Assembly: GCF_036711975.1 (NCBI RefSeq)
Contig: NC_091967.1
Span: 30,543,501-30,607,500, forward strand
Origin: Onthophagus taurus
Taxonomy: Eukaryota; Arthropoda; Insecta; Coleoptera; Scarabaeidae
Length of the DNA: 64,000 bases
Direction: 5' to 3'
Numbering within the stretch: position 1 is the first letter of the stretch; every line of letters starts with the position of its first letter. The translations under genes and the position numbers were made by a program. The notes under the pieces are model-generated. The model made no database searches. It was not told the DNA's origin and was given only the letters and a program-made list of their open reading frames with translations. Shown here one piece after another: positions 1-11,960 of the stretch.

Positions 1-793
1 TAATATATTGTAAATCTGTTGATTTCTTTAGCATATTTTTGGCTATATTTTTGACCGCTTTTTCCGCTGATCCATTTCATTTAGGATAATGTGGACTGCT
101 TGTTTGAATTTGAAAATTCCACTCCTTTGCTCGCAAATTATTGACATATTATCTGATATTATAGTATCAGATCATCATTTGGTATTTCATGGTATGAATA
201 TACAGATTTAAACTTCTTCATTACACTAATTACGAGGTATAATTTCCCTGCAAATTCGCATATATCCGTTGCCAATTTAGAAAATGGTCGGTTCGGTATA
301 GTATGAGTTATTAATTTTTCTTTTGCATTTTTTGGTTTATACTTTTCGCAAATTTTACATTTAGATATGTATTTTCCAATATCTTTATTAATATTAGGCC
401 AATTATAAACTACATCTAGCTCTTTCAATAATTTCTGGTGATACCCATGTGGGTTTGATGTAGTAATCTTAACATATTATCCTTATAAATCTCTGGTACT
501 ATCAATCTGTCTTCAATAAACAACAATCCATGTTCATAAGTAAGATCGTGTTTATGAGGCCAATAAGTTTTTGGTACTTTTTTGTATACCGGACATGAGT
601 TGGTAACATAACTTATTAATAACTTTAAATATTTATCATTTGCAGTGGCTTCTTGAAATTCTTTTCTTTTTTGGTCTGATATGCATAAATGCTTCTCAAC
701 TGAATGCACCAATCCAGTCAACTCTAGATCATCAGATATTTCATCTTTAATAAACGATAATATATCTGCAATATTCAAATTTTGCCCTGGCAT
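1..793 (-). pseudogene. gypsy A integrase (and RNase H end)
   Basis: The segment 425-793 carries the end of RNase H and the start of the integrase zinc-binding domain (HQTHMG, the paired-histidine part). The segment 159-428, in another frame, supplies the paired cysteines (CKICEKYK) and the start of the catalytic core (LATDICEF, first Asp). Bases 1-158 read, across frames, as the end of the core, with a motif resembling NGSAEKAVK that holds the catalytic Glu. Order and motifs are those of a Ty3/gypsy integrase that inserts cDNA into the host genome. Frameshifts near 425 and 159 make it non-functional. Confidence 0.8.
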
Positions 794-829
794 GTATTCA
801 TAACTAAAATTTTTGCAATGTCGGTGATA

Positions 830-1680
830 CTATTTTTTGAAATTCTTTTTTAAATATTCCAATTAAAGGTTTATGATCATTTACTACTCTAACCTTTTGC
901 CCTTACACATAATAATTAAACTTTTCCAGTGCAAACACACTCGCAACATTTCTTTTCCTATTTGTGAAAATTTTATTTCATTCTCCGTTAAATACCTAGA
1001 TGCATAACACACAGGTTTTCCGTCTTGTATTAACGCTGCTCCTAACCCCTTCTGCAACGCATCAAATTTTTCAAAATAGGTTTATTTGTCAAAATTTTAT
1101 TTAAAGCTTTTTCATGATTAACGGTAACCATTTAAATTCAGTGTCTTTTTTTAATAGTTCCCTTAATGGTTCTATTATGTCACTATAATTTTTTACAAAT
1201 CTTCTCAAATAATTCAGCATACCCAAAATGCTCTGTAACACTTTCAGGTTTGTAGGAGACTCTATTCTATTTACAGTTTTTACTCTTTCAATGTCTGGGT
1301 ATAAAGCCATCGCAAAAAATATGACCCAAATACTTGACTCTATCAACTTTATATTGCATTTTCTCTGAATTAAATTTTATATTCAACGTCTTTGCCCTTT
1401 CCATTACCAATTTTAATGTTTTATCATGTGTTTCTAAATCTGTTGTTGAAATTAAAATGTGGTCAAAATAAACAAAAACATTTTCAATGTTTCCAAAGTT
1501 TGCCTCAATTATTTTCTGGAAAAATTCTGGGGCACTAATTATTCCAAAAGGTAGCCTATCAAATTTATAACACCCAAAAACTCAATTTAATAATATCCAT
1601 CTTTAAGATCCAAAGCAGTAAAATACTTTTTTCCAGACAACTTAGTACACATATCATCAATTGTTGGTATTGCATATAAT
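830..1680 (-). pseudogene. gypsy A reverse transcriptase and RNase H, broken
   Basis: Only 1101-1346 is open: a C-terminal RT/connection segment with the gypsy signature LGMLNYLRRFV. Between 1350 and 1680 the other frames still encode recognisable RT motifs, including PFGISSAPEFFQ and, near 1450-1480, the polymerase box in the form YFDH instead of YxDD, so the second metal-binding Asp is lost. Bases 830-1080 read as the start of RNase H, with a motif like GAALIQDGKPVCYASR. At least three frame changes are needed to read through. The YFDH change could be decay or a read error. Confidence 0.8.
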
Positions 1681-1681
1681 T

Positions 1682-2389
1682 TCATTGAATCGCTTTATTG
1701 AGATCTTGTGGTTTTTCAACGATAACAAGATTATTGATCCACTCTCCTGGATCTTCTACCATGCTTATAATTTTTAATTTCTCTAATTCATTTAATTTAT
1801 TTTGAACCTTATTTCTTAAACCTAAAGGAATTTTTCTTGAAAGCATTGCTACTGGATCACAATTTGGTTTTAATGTCATTTTATATTTTTCTTTAAATTT
1901 CCCTAATCCTTTAAAATTTTCTTTATATTCTTTGAAAGTTTTACTTTTATCATTTAATGCAAATTTTCCAACTTCATTAACAGTCTTAATTATACCTAAT
2001 AACTGAGAACTTTCACAACCTAATAACGAATTCGATTTTACATCAACTTCAATAAATTTTAACATTTTTTCTTTTCCTTTTTCAAAACTACATTTCAATT
2101 GTACACAACCTATCGCTTTTGTTTTTGAACCACCAAAAACCTCTAACATTACATTTGTCTTTTTAATTTCATGGTTCGTAAAATATTTGTCAAACATGTT
2201 CAATGGCAAAATATTAACTTCAGCTGCACTATCTATTTTTATCTTAATTTGAATATTATTTATATATATATTTTCAAACCAACCTTTTACATTTATGACA
2301 TTAATATTTCTTTTTACTTCTATACTACTTATCTTTAATACTTTATCCTCTTCATCGCTCTGATTTTCCTCTTCATTAACTTCTTTCAC
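1682..2389 (-). pseudogene. gypsy A aspartic protease and RT N-terminus
   Basis: A 235-codon frame. An acidic, lysine-rich N-terminus (about residues 1-30) is followed by a retropepsin-like domain with KIDSAAEVNILP at about residues 50-63, where DTGA would be expected. The flap and the second conserved block (LLGCESSQLLGI) follow at about 122-135. The last 60 residues are the start of RT (PLGLRNKVQNKLNELEKLKII). Loss of the Gly after the catalytic Asp suggests an inactive protease. The frame joins the broken RT at 1680. Confidence 0.8.
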
Positions 2390-2419
2390 CTTTTTGACTT
2401 TACATGATTTAATAATCTT

Positions 2420-2742
2420 TTAACTTACATTTATTTACATAAAGTCGTACTAGTTTCGGGTTACCCCATCATCAGCGACAAAGTCAATGAAGTTATAATA
2501 GGTGTAGACTGGAAATCATGTGAAAGTAAAGCATTTCGCTATCTGATGAATAAACAAAATGAGGATGAAAAATGAATTAAGAATGGCGTCGTTAAAAAGT
2601 GTGGAATGTTAAAAAATTAGAAATTCGAATAAATCTTAAAGATCTGGATGGGATGAGATGAGACGAGACTTTATTCCTTTGTCTACGAGTTTATATAAAT
2701 AAATGCAAGTTAGAAGTTAATATATGCTTTTTATTTGCTCAT
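2420..2742 (+). mobile_element. Short hammerhead-bearing Penelope-like remnant inserted in gypsy A
   Basis: The insertion is flanked by a 7-bp direct repeat, taatctt (2413-2419 and 2743-2749). Its ends form inverted repeats of about 30 bp (2421-2453 and 2681-2713), followed on the right by a unique tail of about 29 bp (2714-2742). The left repeat carries a complete hammerhead ribozyme on the minus strand. The right repeat matches it on both sides of the ribozyme core but lacks the core. There is no coding sequence. The plan matches the three larger Penelope-like insertions in this window, so it is called a non-autonomous or heavily deleted relative. Confidence 0.65.
2444..2479 (-). ncRNA. Type I hammerhead ribozyme, apparently intact
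   Basis: On the minus strand: stem I GTCG/CGAC (4 bp, perfect; 2476-2479 with 2444-2447), core CTGATGA (2469-2475), one extra T, stem II GGG/CCC closed by a GTAA loop of GNRA type, core GAA (2455-2457), a two-base-pair stem III (AC/GT) and cleavage triplet GTA, with predicted self-cleavage between 2448 and 2447. Very short stem III helices are known in hammerheads of Penelope-like elements, which may work as dimers. Activity is inferred, not shown. Confidence 0.7.
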
Positions 2743-2749
2743 TAATCTT

Positions 2750-3362
2750 GCAACATGGATAACTCTTTCAATTTACATGATTTGGTACTAAAATGGGCAC
2801 TTTCGAGGTCCATGTTTCTTCTGGCATGTTCTACATACAAATTCTTTTTCTTCTTCTTTATTTACTTCTCTTTTCTTTACTATTTTATTAACTTCCATCA
2901 AGTGTAATTTTTCTATATGTAATTTTGTTATTTCTGCTGTCCTACACTCATATCCATTTCGGCTTTTTCTAAAGTTAAATCTTCTTTACCCATTAACCTT
3001 TCTTGTAAATTTTTATTTGTTACTCCTAAAGCTATTCTGTCTCTGATTAACGAATCTCTTTGATCACCGAATTCACACGATACTGCCAACTTTTTTAATT
3101 CCGTTACGAAATTATCAAAACTCTCCATTTCCTCTTGCTTTTTATTAAAAAATTTAAATCTTTCTTACATAACGTTCTTCTTTGGATTCATATAATCCTC
3201 AAAAGCTTTCATTACCTTTTCATACTTTTTTCTATCTTCATCACTGAGATTAAATGTGTTGTAGATGTTTACGGCTTCCTCTCCAATAATATTTAAGAGA
3301 ATCGCAACCTTCACTTCATCTTCTTTCTTATATTTTCCTGTTGCTAACATATCTATTTCCAA
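2750..3362 (-). pseudogene. gypsy A gag remnant with zinc knuckle
   Basis: Two open pieces (3165-3362 and 2928-3128) match the gag organisation of insect gypsy elements: a helical retrotrans_gag segment (ESFDNFVTELKKLA, then RDSLIRDRIALGV). Downstream near 2800-2850 another frame encodes a CCHC-type knuckle (CRTCQKKHGPRKC), which would bind RNA. A frameshift near 3128-3165 and the insertion at 2420-2742 break the protein. The N-terminus of gag is missing or unrecognisable beyond 3362. Confidence 0.7.
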
Positions 3363-3420
3363 ATTTTGTTTGAATTTCTTAAAATTTTTGCTTAAATTTC
3401 CTTCTCAAATTTTATGTTTA

Positions 3421-3765
3421 ATTTGATTTAGATTTACCAAATTATTATATTTAATAATTGAAACTAGTTTGTATCTTATTCACTTATATATTTTAAAACT
3501 CTAGTCACACTCACATTACTACAAGTATCTCTTAATCTATATATCTAGATATATATCCATATCTAACTTAGGCAACTAAACCTACAACAGAATAGACGGT
3601 TTTTCGGTCCGTTGTATATTGTATGTACAAGAATTTTCTTGATATTCGCATCAATAGTCTTACTATTTCATTTCCACAAAAATCTCTTTTCTTTTATTTC
3701 CTTACAACGCTTGTTTAAAGAAATGTATCGTGCATTATTTTCAGCTAGGTAAAGGCTTGATATTT
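3421..3765. other. No gene recognised
   Basis: A+T-rich sequence between the gypsy A gag remnant and an envelope-like fragment. It contains a short palindromic AT run near 3536-3565 (tatatatctagatatata). It could include leader or LTR sequence of gypsy A, but no matching repeat is present in the window. Confidence 0.4.
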
Positions 3766-4170
3766 TTAATAGTTTAGATGCGATTTGGAATCATTATTAA
3801 ATTGTGGAATAGGAATTATGTGATAAAACTGATAAATATCTGGTTCGCAAATTGGTATTTGTATAAGGAAATTGAATTTGTTTGCTTTCATATATGCTTT
3901 GATGGTCAATGTTTTTTCAATAGCATAAATGTTGTGTTCATTAACAGGTAATGGTAATTTACTGTTGAATTTTAATTCTTGAACTTCTTTCAATTCTTGT
4001 ATAAGCACATAAGTGTCTAGTATCGTTGGATGGTACGTTTCTAATTTTGCAAATGTTTTTGCTGTAATAAGTTTTTCTAGTATTAGTTTTTCGCTAATAA
4101 TTTGAAAGAGAATAAAATGTAATCTGCCTCGTTTCTCTAAAGACATTGTTACGATTGTGATGTTCTTCAT
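3766..4170 (-). pseudogene. Errantivirus-type envelope (Baculo_F-like) fragment
   Basis: A 134-codon frame from the C-terminal half of the ectodomain of an insect errantivirus-like envelope protein. It has the usual run of a hydrophobic strand, then IPICEPDIYQFYHIIPIP, where the domain typically ends its conserved core. No signal peptide, cleavage site or transmembrane segment is present, so only a fragment remains. It lies upstream (5' side) of gypsy A gag, the wrong place for an env of that element, so it probably derives from another, lost gypsy copy. The family call rests on motif resemblance only. Confidence 0.5.
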
Positions 4171-4549
4171 AATTTCTATTTGCGCTATTCTTGTTCTGAT
4201 GATTATTTGATATTTAAATAAATAAAAGAAATTAATCGATCGTAATTGATAATAATATTAAATAATTATTCGTGAGACGATCTTTTTTATAAAAAGAAAC
4301 TATCGTTTATTTCGATCTTCATCAGAGTATAACTAAAATACAAAAACAACTAAAAATAACAATCTTACAATAAAAGTTAATTACTTACAAATTATGTTTC
4401 TAAAGGAAATAACATAAATGAAATCATAAAACGTTTATAACAATAATTGGAGATGTAAAAAGTTTATGAAAAATAAAACGTGAAAAGTGACAACTATATT
4501 AAAATAAACAAATCAGTACTCGTCAATCATATTACGTCACAAATAAAAT
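4171..4549. other. No gene recognised; A+T-rich flank of the Tigger element
   Basis: A+T-rich sequence without a supportable frame. The left inverted repeat of the Tigger-like element should lie here if it survives, but no sequence matching its right end was seen. Confidence 0.4.
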
Positions 4550-6290
4550 TCATTTATTTTTATTTTTATCTATTTGAAAAACATATGAATAAATGTTACT
4601 CAAATTTTCTGTATCTAACTTGAAATTTACAATATTATTATATAGGAGGTTTGTTTGTAACTCCTCGGTTGTCAGCTGCTGAGACTGTTCCTCGACGAGT
4701 TCGTTCACATCTCTCTCATCCACCTCCAGACCCATCGATTTTCCCAGAGAAACAATCTGCTCTACCACTGACACTTCGGGTTCCAATCCTTCGAAGACCT
4801 TTTGAGCTACAGCCTCAGGCCACAGCTTCTTCCATGCAGAGGTTAAGGTCTTCGTTGTAACACGCAGCCAGGCCTGATCAATAATTCTTAGGCATATCAC
4901 GATGTTAAAGTGGTCCTTCCAGAACTCTCGAAGGGTAAGGTTTGTGTTCTCCGTCACCTCAAAGCAGTGTCGAAAAATGTGCTAGGTATACAACTTCTTA
5001 AAATTAGAAATCATCTGCTGATCCATGCGCTGCAGGATAGGAGTGGTGTTGGGTGGTAGGTAGGGAACCTTTATAAACTTGAACTCTTCGAGTAAATCAT
5101 CTTCGAGATTTGGTGGGTGAGCAGGGGCATTGTCGAGGACGAGAAGGGCTTGCATGAGTACGTTGTTTTCCTGTAAATATTTTTTAACAGAAGGGCCAAA
5201 CACCAGCTTTATCCACTTCACAAACAATTTCCTGGTGACCCACGGCTTCGGATTTGCCCTCCACATAACTTGCAGTTTTTCTTTTAAAACCTTATGTGAC
5301 TTAAAGGCTCTGGGATTTTCTGAACGGTATACTAGCAGAGGCTTAATTTTGCAGTCGCCACTTGCATTGGCGCAAAGTGCTAGAGTTAATCTATTCTTCA
5401 TGGGTTTGTGACCTGGCATCGTCTTCTCCTCTGCTGTTATGCAAGTCCTATTCGGCATCCTTTTCCAGAAAAGCCCTGTCTCGTCACAGTGAAGACTTGC
5501 TGGGGGATGTATCCTTTGGCTTCTATCAGTTCGGAAAACGTTTTGATGTAAACTTCAGCTGCCTTTACATCCGAACTTGCTACCTCACCATACCTGACGA
5601 CGGAGTGAATGCCGGTCCTTTTCCTAAAGTTGTCAAACCAGCCCCGACTGGCTTTAAACGAGTCTTCCGATTCTTCGTTTGTGGAAGTGTATGCTATCTG
5701 CTTCAGTAAATCACCGTAAATCGCTCGTGCCTTCTCACATATGATGCTTTGTGTTAAGGTTCCTCCTTGAAGCTGCTTTTCTGTCACCCACACCATCAGT
5801 AGTTTCTCCATCTTTTCCTGGAGAGAGGTCCGGAGCTTAGAAATGATTGTAACGCCCTTTGCTGGCGTTATACCCTTTATCAACTCCCTCTGTTTAAGCA
5901 CAGTACATATCATTGATATGCTACGCCCGTACATCCTTGCCAAGTCAATTACTCGCACACCTTGCTCATGATTTTCTATGATTTCACGCTTTAATTCAAT
6001 AGACATCATCTTTGTCTTCGGACTCATGGTTATAAAAATAAATGTTATAATGTTTTGTAAATGTACAAAAAGCAAAAAACGCGTACCCAACTTATCAAAA
6101 ATGCTTCGAAAACGAGGGAAACAAGCACACAGACTGTGGTCTAGTCTGAGGTGGGAGAAACTGTGTGCGGCGCATGTTTGGGTCGTGTGCAGCGGTGTGG
6201 TGTGTGATTCCTCGTATCTCAAATCTTGCTCTCATCTCAAAGCAAAATATCTCTTGCTCGGCGACTCGTATCTCAAAACATCGAGGTGTT
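4550..6290 (-). pseudogene. Tigger/pogo transposase, broken in three places
   Basis: Three open segments in order make up a pogo-family transposase. 5437-6222 holds the N-terminal CENP-B-type helix-turn-helix (about residues 65-120: IELKREIIENHEQGVRVIDL) and the second DNA-binding domain (RGWFDNFRKRTGIHS). 4982-5458 holds the DDE_1 core, with the first Asp in DETGLFWKRMP (spanning the frame change near 5470), the second in LVLDNAPAHP and the third in QRMDQQ, a DDD triad. 4550-4957 is the C-terminal tail. A frameshift near 5450-5480 and a stop near 4980 inactivate it. The right end near 6270-6290 has no visible partner on the left. Confidence 0.85.
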
Positions 6291-6299
6291 ATGATAATT

Positions 6300-7460
6300 T
6301 GATTCCTTGTCCAATATTATTGTGTTTTCAAAATCAAAAATATGGTTATGATCAACAGCGTGTTTTGAGAGAGCACATGATGTTTTTTTAATTTAGTGTC
6401 ACTTTTGTGTTTATTAACTCTACTTTTTAACCATTGTTTAGTTTGTCCAATGTATTTACCATTGCCATCTTTACAAGTAATGCAATATATAAGTTCCAAC
6501 TCTAAGAATTTTTCTGTTTTATCTTTTAAAGTTGAGAAATATTTATTTAATTTTTTTGGGTATATATTAATGAATGTCAAATTATCTCGTTTTAAATGTA
6601 TTCGAAGTAATTCTGTCCGGGGATATAGGGAAGATTTTTTATATTGTTTTAATTGTGTCAATGTATTACTTACGTATTTACTGATGTTTTGTTGTAAAAT
6701 AGTAATTTATTAAGGAGTTTTCTTGGATAACCTTGGATAATAATATTATTTTCAAACATATTGCGTAAGATTTTTAGATTTTTATCTTTAAACTGTGGTT
6801 CGACTATAGTACATATTCTATGTTTTAAAGTAAGCACCGTAGCAATTTTATGTTTGAATGTGTGGTTCGAATGAAAATTTACATATCTACCAGAATATGT
6901 TGGTTTTCTATACCAATCCAAAATAATTTGGTTTTTTTCATCTCTAATCATCATGGTATCCAAAAACGGAATACTTTCGTTATTTTCTCTTTCGATCGTA
7001 AAACGAATGTTAGGATGAAATTTGTTAAACACATATAAAATATTATCAATATTATCTTCTTTACAAGCCAAAATCAAATCATTTACATATTTCCTTATGA
7101 ATGTTAATTGTAAATCATTATTTTGAAAAATTTCATCCACACAATAATCCATCACTATTAAAGACAGAATCGGAGTAATAGGTGATCCCATTGGTACTGA
7201 TTTTCATGATATGTTTTATTTTTAAAAGTAAACATGGAAGCGTCAAAGAGCAACTTCAAGCCTGTTAGGAAAATTTCTTTATTCCATTCACAAACTCCAT
7301 GAATTCTCTCCCACTTATCTTCAACTATTTTTATCACAAGTGATAAAGGAATGTTAGTAAACAGATTAACTACATCAAGTGGTATAAGTGGTAACAATAC
7401 ATTGTCTATTGGAAGTTGAAAGCCTCGAAATTCTTCTACAAAATCAAACGTATTTTGTTA
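6300..7460 (-). pseudogene. Penelope-like element, truncated: RT plus GIY-YIG endonuclease
   Basis: Three minus-strand pieces. 7158-7397 (continuing to about 7460) has the RT finger motif LDVVNLFTNIPLSLV. 6670-7191 has MGSPITPILSLIVMD and the polymerase box as YVND, where the first metal-binding Asp is replaced. 6317-6661 has the GIY-YIG endonuclease, reduced to YCITCKDGNGKYIGQTK. RT plus a C-terminal GIY-YIG domain defines Penelope-like retroelements. Frame changes occur near 7190 and 6665. Neither the N-terminal part nor any terminal repeat or hammerhead is present, so both ends are truncated. It abuts gypsy B at about 7460. Confidence 0.85.
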
Positions 7461-9330
7461 CAAGGGTCCATCCGGAGTATTCGTTTTCGGCAAAGGTGGG
7501 ACTTCTGGATGTCGATTATATTTACATGTCTTACAGATATTATTACAATTATCTATTATTCTGTCGATAGTTCTTTTCATCTTGTTCCACCAATAACGTC
7601 TTCTCAAATGTTCAAATGTTTCATCTTTTCCACGACGATTTTGTGGTCCTTCGTGATAATTGATAACAATTTCAATCTGCTTTTCTAGCTCATCAATCAC
7701 TTTAACTCTTCGTAGTGCTCGTATGATATTTGGGCCATTATTGGTCATATTTTCTGTATAGACGTTGCACATTAATTTATAAAGATCTTCTGTAAATATG
7801 TAATACGTATCCTTATTTCCCATGTATTTCTTAAAGTTGTGTAGAATTTCCATATACGTATTCTTTTCTGTTAATTTTATGTCATAGTTTGTTCTTTCAC
7901 ACACCTTTCGAATTCCTCAGACTGTATAATTGTTGAGGTTTGGTTAAGTCAGCAAAGTCATTGATAAACTTCCTGTAATATCCCAACAACCCGAGGAATG
8001 CTTTTATCTCCGTCTTTGTTTTTGGTATTAGGTATCTTCTTATCGCTCTTATTTTTTCCGGGTTTGGTCTCACCCCGACTTTAGTTATCAAGTGCCCCAA
8101 GTATTTCAGCTCATGTTTCAAGAATTCGCACCTCTCTAATTTAATTTTGAAATTTGCTTCTTGTAGGCGTTTAAATACCATTTGTTAATTTCCGCATATG
8201 CTCTTCCAACGATGTTGAGAATACAATTATGTCGTCTAGATAAACCATGCTGGTGTCCTCCTGTAATAATCCTTTGAGAATGTTATCCATAAGTCTCTGG
8301 AATGTAGCAGGTGCATTTTTCAAGCCAAATGGCATTCTTTTAAATTCAAAATGTCCTTGCTCTGTTGAAAATGCTATTTTGGAAATATCCTTTTCATCTA
8401 TTTCGACTTGGTGATATCCGCTTGCAAGGTCAATAGACGAAAAATATTGGCCTCTTCATAATTTATCTAAAATATCCGGTATGTTTGGTATCGGATCATG
8501 TTTTTATTCAGTTATCTATAATCTACTACCATTCGTTTTTTCAATCTTCCATCCTTCTCCGTTGTAACTATATGTACCGGTGCTGACCATGACGATATCG
8601 ACTCCTGAATAATGTCTTGGTTTAATTGTTTTTTATTTCTTCTTTCATTTCTATCGGCTGTCTATACATTTTAATATAAACAGGTTTTTCGCCTCTCATG
8701 TTTAGGCTATGTTTAATTTTATAATTCTATATGCGTAAACGAAAGTTTTTCTCCTTCCACGTAAACTATTTCTTTAAATTTTAATAAGAATGCTTTGAGG
8801 GATTCTCTTTCTTCGATGTTAAGATTTTCGTCATTATTATTTTTTTCTATAATGGTGTTTATTTGTTCTTCCATTTTTGTTTCTCTTTCTTCTGTTGCTT
8901 TTTCTCCAATATTCTATTGCTCTTCTAACTTAAACACTGGTCTCACATTTGTTTTCATTAAATTTTTATTTGTTTGTATCAAGTATGAAAGATAACGTAA
9001 TTAAATTCGGTCCCACTTGACACGTTTCAGGTGGTACATAAGCGAGTCCATTGATCATATTATTCGCTTGATACTCAATTACTTGTGAGGTTCTTGGTAA
9101 TATTCTACTGTAGGTGTTTTGAAAATTTCTTTTTTAGTATCCAATTTTCCTTTTACTCATGTCGTATACGTTGGAAAAATAGAAACAAAAAATACATGAT
9201 CATTTTCTTCTTTTAATATGTCTGACATTGGTGCTTTAATAGACTTGATAGTAATTTCGTAACTACTACATTCATATATTGCGAGTTATATGAAATTCTT
9301 GGTATACATAATAATAATATGCCCGTTGCA
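7460..9330 (-). mobile_element. Ty3/gypsy retrotransposon B (17.6/297-like), decayed
   Basis: The minus strand reads RT linker, RT, then integrase zinc finger, with the RNase H region deleted between 7904 and 7897. 7897-8181 is the RT C-terminus (LGLLGYYRKFINDF). Across frames 8190-8640 gives [24 protein letters not shown] and the polymerase box YLDD, still intact as a motif. 8700-9300 reads as the protease-RT linker. 7458-7904 has the integrase zinc domain (paired His in NYHEGPQNRRGKDETFEH, then CKTCKYNRH). Several frameshifts and stops. It is a separate lineage from gypsy A and C. No LTRs seen. Confidence 0.75.
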
Positions 9331-11960
9331 GAATCTTTTAAAAGCCATATAAAAATGACATTTTTGCCGATTTTTCCTTTAAACTATGTCAAATAATAGT
9401 CAAAGCCATAGGTAGGTAATAGTATCCAAAGATATTGAAAACTTTGTAAATTTTAATGTTTTATTGATGTTTTATGATTATTGTTCTTAATATTGCATTC
9501 TGTCCATTTTTGTCAGTTTTTTTGTTTATCTCTCATTTATAAATTAGTACTTTAATTAGTACTGATTTAACTTTAATTATATAATATCGTTTATTGTTAC
9601 TTTCTGTATACAATTCAAACATACTAGCTACAATATAAAATGCACCACTTCATGATGCATTCACACTCAGGACCCACTTCCAATATCTCTCCTAGATCTC
9701 CTTTACCATTTTGTATTCCTTCCACCCCTATACTTCTACTCCATAGATTAACACACTCCTTACCAGTCCATAATAACATTATTTTCCGCCTGCACAAATC
9801 CTTCCCAAATATTCGTTCTCCCCGCTTAATATCTGTCCCAACAATATACTTGCGTTTCTAACTCTCTCACGCTATTATCCGCTCGAAAAGCAAATTCTCC
9901 AGGTACGTAAATTGTCTTACCTCATTGTGGGGGTGTTCTCACATATTAAACAAAATAATCAGTATTTAAAAAAAAATGATTTTTGTATTGGAAAATAAAA
10001 AAAAATGACTTATTTCTGTTGAAGTCTAATGATTAATTATTATTATTAAAATAAACAAATTTTTACATGTTTATTCCTAAATATTTTAATATTTTTCGGT
10101 CAAATTGAATCATAGTGGCTACTAAAAGATTCATTAAAATAACCTGAAAACGAAAAATGCGTATAAAGAGTTTTTCTAACATATGCGTATTGTTTTGATA
10201 GTTAAAACATATGCGATGACGGCTTCTAGTACTTAGAGTACTAGAAGTTAGTTATTCCAGTTAATTAAGAAAGTTCTTATCTTATTTGCGGTAGACCGAA
10301 AGTGGTGGCTCCCTAGACAATATTGTCGATTAAAAAAATTAACGTTTTGAATTTATTGAAGATGAAACCTTTTTTTCCAGAAATCTTTAACAATTATCTG
10401 TACAAGTTGATGACTAGACAGGCGAGACTTCGCAAGTTAAAATACTAGAGCCAACACTTTTCCTAGTGGGTCTCAACGAATGGAACTCTTGCTTCCTATT
10501 TTCCACGAAAGTGAGATGCTGCAGGTAAATTCCACTTAATTCCTTTGCTGCTCTAATAAGATTGCTCTTCAGTTATAGACATCGACAAAGGTGTTTAGCG
10601 AACCGTTTGTGAGTGGATATGGAGCCAGACGCTAGATAATGACTTGAAGGTGAATGACTGCAGTAACAAATTATATAAATAAATTCATGTAATTTTTATA
10701 TGTCGTAGAACCTTCACTTATGTGTCGTGCAGAAATAATACATGGATAGTATTTAAGTATTCAACACACCAAAATAATCAAGGAGTCAATGTAAGCATTA
10801 AGTGAGTTCTCATATGAAAACTCTTCCAATTGTAAAATCGATGATTAGTGTAGTTAATGAAGACTAGTTTGTTACCAGTTGGTCGACCATTGGATCCAGT
10901 TTGAGACTTTGGAGCCTTGAATACGGGGAGTACAACTCACTTTGTGAACGGAATCAAAAATATGTAAATGTGTACAAACCTGTGGAAATGTGTATTTGTA
11001 TCAATTTATATTAGATATAAACATGGGAAGACTTGTGGACCGTTCTACCAAAACACTTTCTCCTCGACTTGAATATTTTCCGAACTCCGTTGGCCGATTT
11101 GGACGTACTATATTTTATTAAATTATATTTTACCGCCGCAATAGGAACGATTCGAATATTGTGAGACGGAAGACTCAGCTTGACCAGCTTTTCGGCTAAA
11201 ATACGAGTTCCGGTAAATGTTTCTGTTTAGATTATTATTATTTTAGATAATCGCAATTTCGTTAAAATTATCAAAAAGTACATAACCCTAGTGGCACAAG
11301 AAATTACATTTGGATAGATTATCCTACATATTTTTCGACACCTTCAAAACAGAAATAAGAAGCATTCTTTGCTAATAAGAAAAATATCTTCAGACGACCG
11401 CAAATGTGAATGTCATTTTATTTAAACATATTGTCACGATTTTAACGGTCGATTTATCGTACAATTTTTTCGGTTTGTCGCTTAGGATAATGCGCTTCCT
11501 GGTTCCAACGTCATACAATACTTTAAAAATGGTAAAGCTCCGATTCGATGTCCATTGTCGCAGATTATAACGTCTGACCCTGGATCCGACCAAGCAGTGG
11601 CGAACATAGAGCTTGAAATCATCGTCACCGGCACATATTACCACAGTTCTATACATTTCATAGCTCATTAATAATTTCGTGTTTGATTTCCATTTATTCA
11701 AAATTTCCCTCCTCTTCTCAAATGTTCGAAACAATTTCGCTGCTTTTAAAATGTGAATTCTTGCAGCGCCACCTATACCGTTGCCGGTTAGGGTGGAATA
11801 CCGCTTAAGGTATTACGTCTTCCAAGCTAGCAGTGTACGAGCGAGAACAACACACAAAATAGTGTGCCGATGAGATCTTCTGAAATAAATATCGGAGAAT
11901 GCTATTATTTAAAGTTTCTTTCCATTTGGTCCAACAGAATGGGCTTAGATGCAACCTAAC
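9331..11960. other. No recognised gene
   Basis: About 2.6 kb of A+T-rich sequence. A minus-strand frame at 11390-11734 (114 codons, basic, no recognised motif) is the only one of any length, and I cannot support a function. A perfect 11-bp hairpin with a 3-base loop lies at 10223-10247. 9632-9905 is relatively C-rich on the plus strand and may be a worn repeat. Old transposon debris is likely but not identifiable by eye. Confidence 0.4.

Larger units (their letters stand above)
1..3420 (-). mobile_element. Ty3/gypsy retrotransposon A, decayed, runs off the window edge
   Basis: Read on the minus strand, gag, protease, reverse transcriptase, RNase H and integrase follow one another in the Ty3/gypsy order from about 3362 down to base 1. 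The frame breaks repeatedly, so this is a dead copy. The integrase core continues past the left window edge, and no LTR was found on either side. The element is split between gag and protease by a 323-bp Penelope-like remnant (2420-2742). Confidence 0.85.

Noticed and set aside
2545..2580. ctgatgaataaac on the plus strand as a second hammerhead in the 2420-2742 remnant
   Set aside because: No stem II can be formed before a GAA box and no stem I pairing is visible.
11390..11734. 114-codon minus-strand frame as a host gene
   Set aside because: No recognised motif, no neighbouring exon or repeat boundary; composition like random A+T-rich sequence. Left as unsupported.
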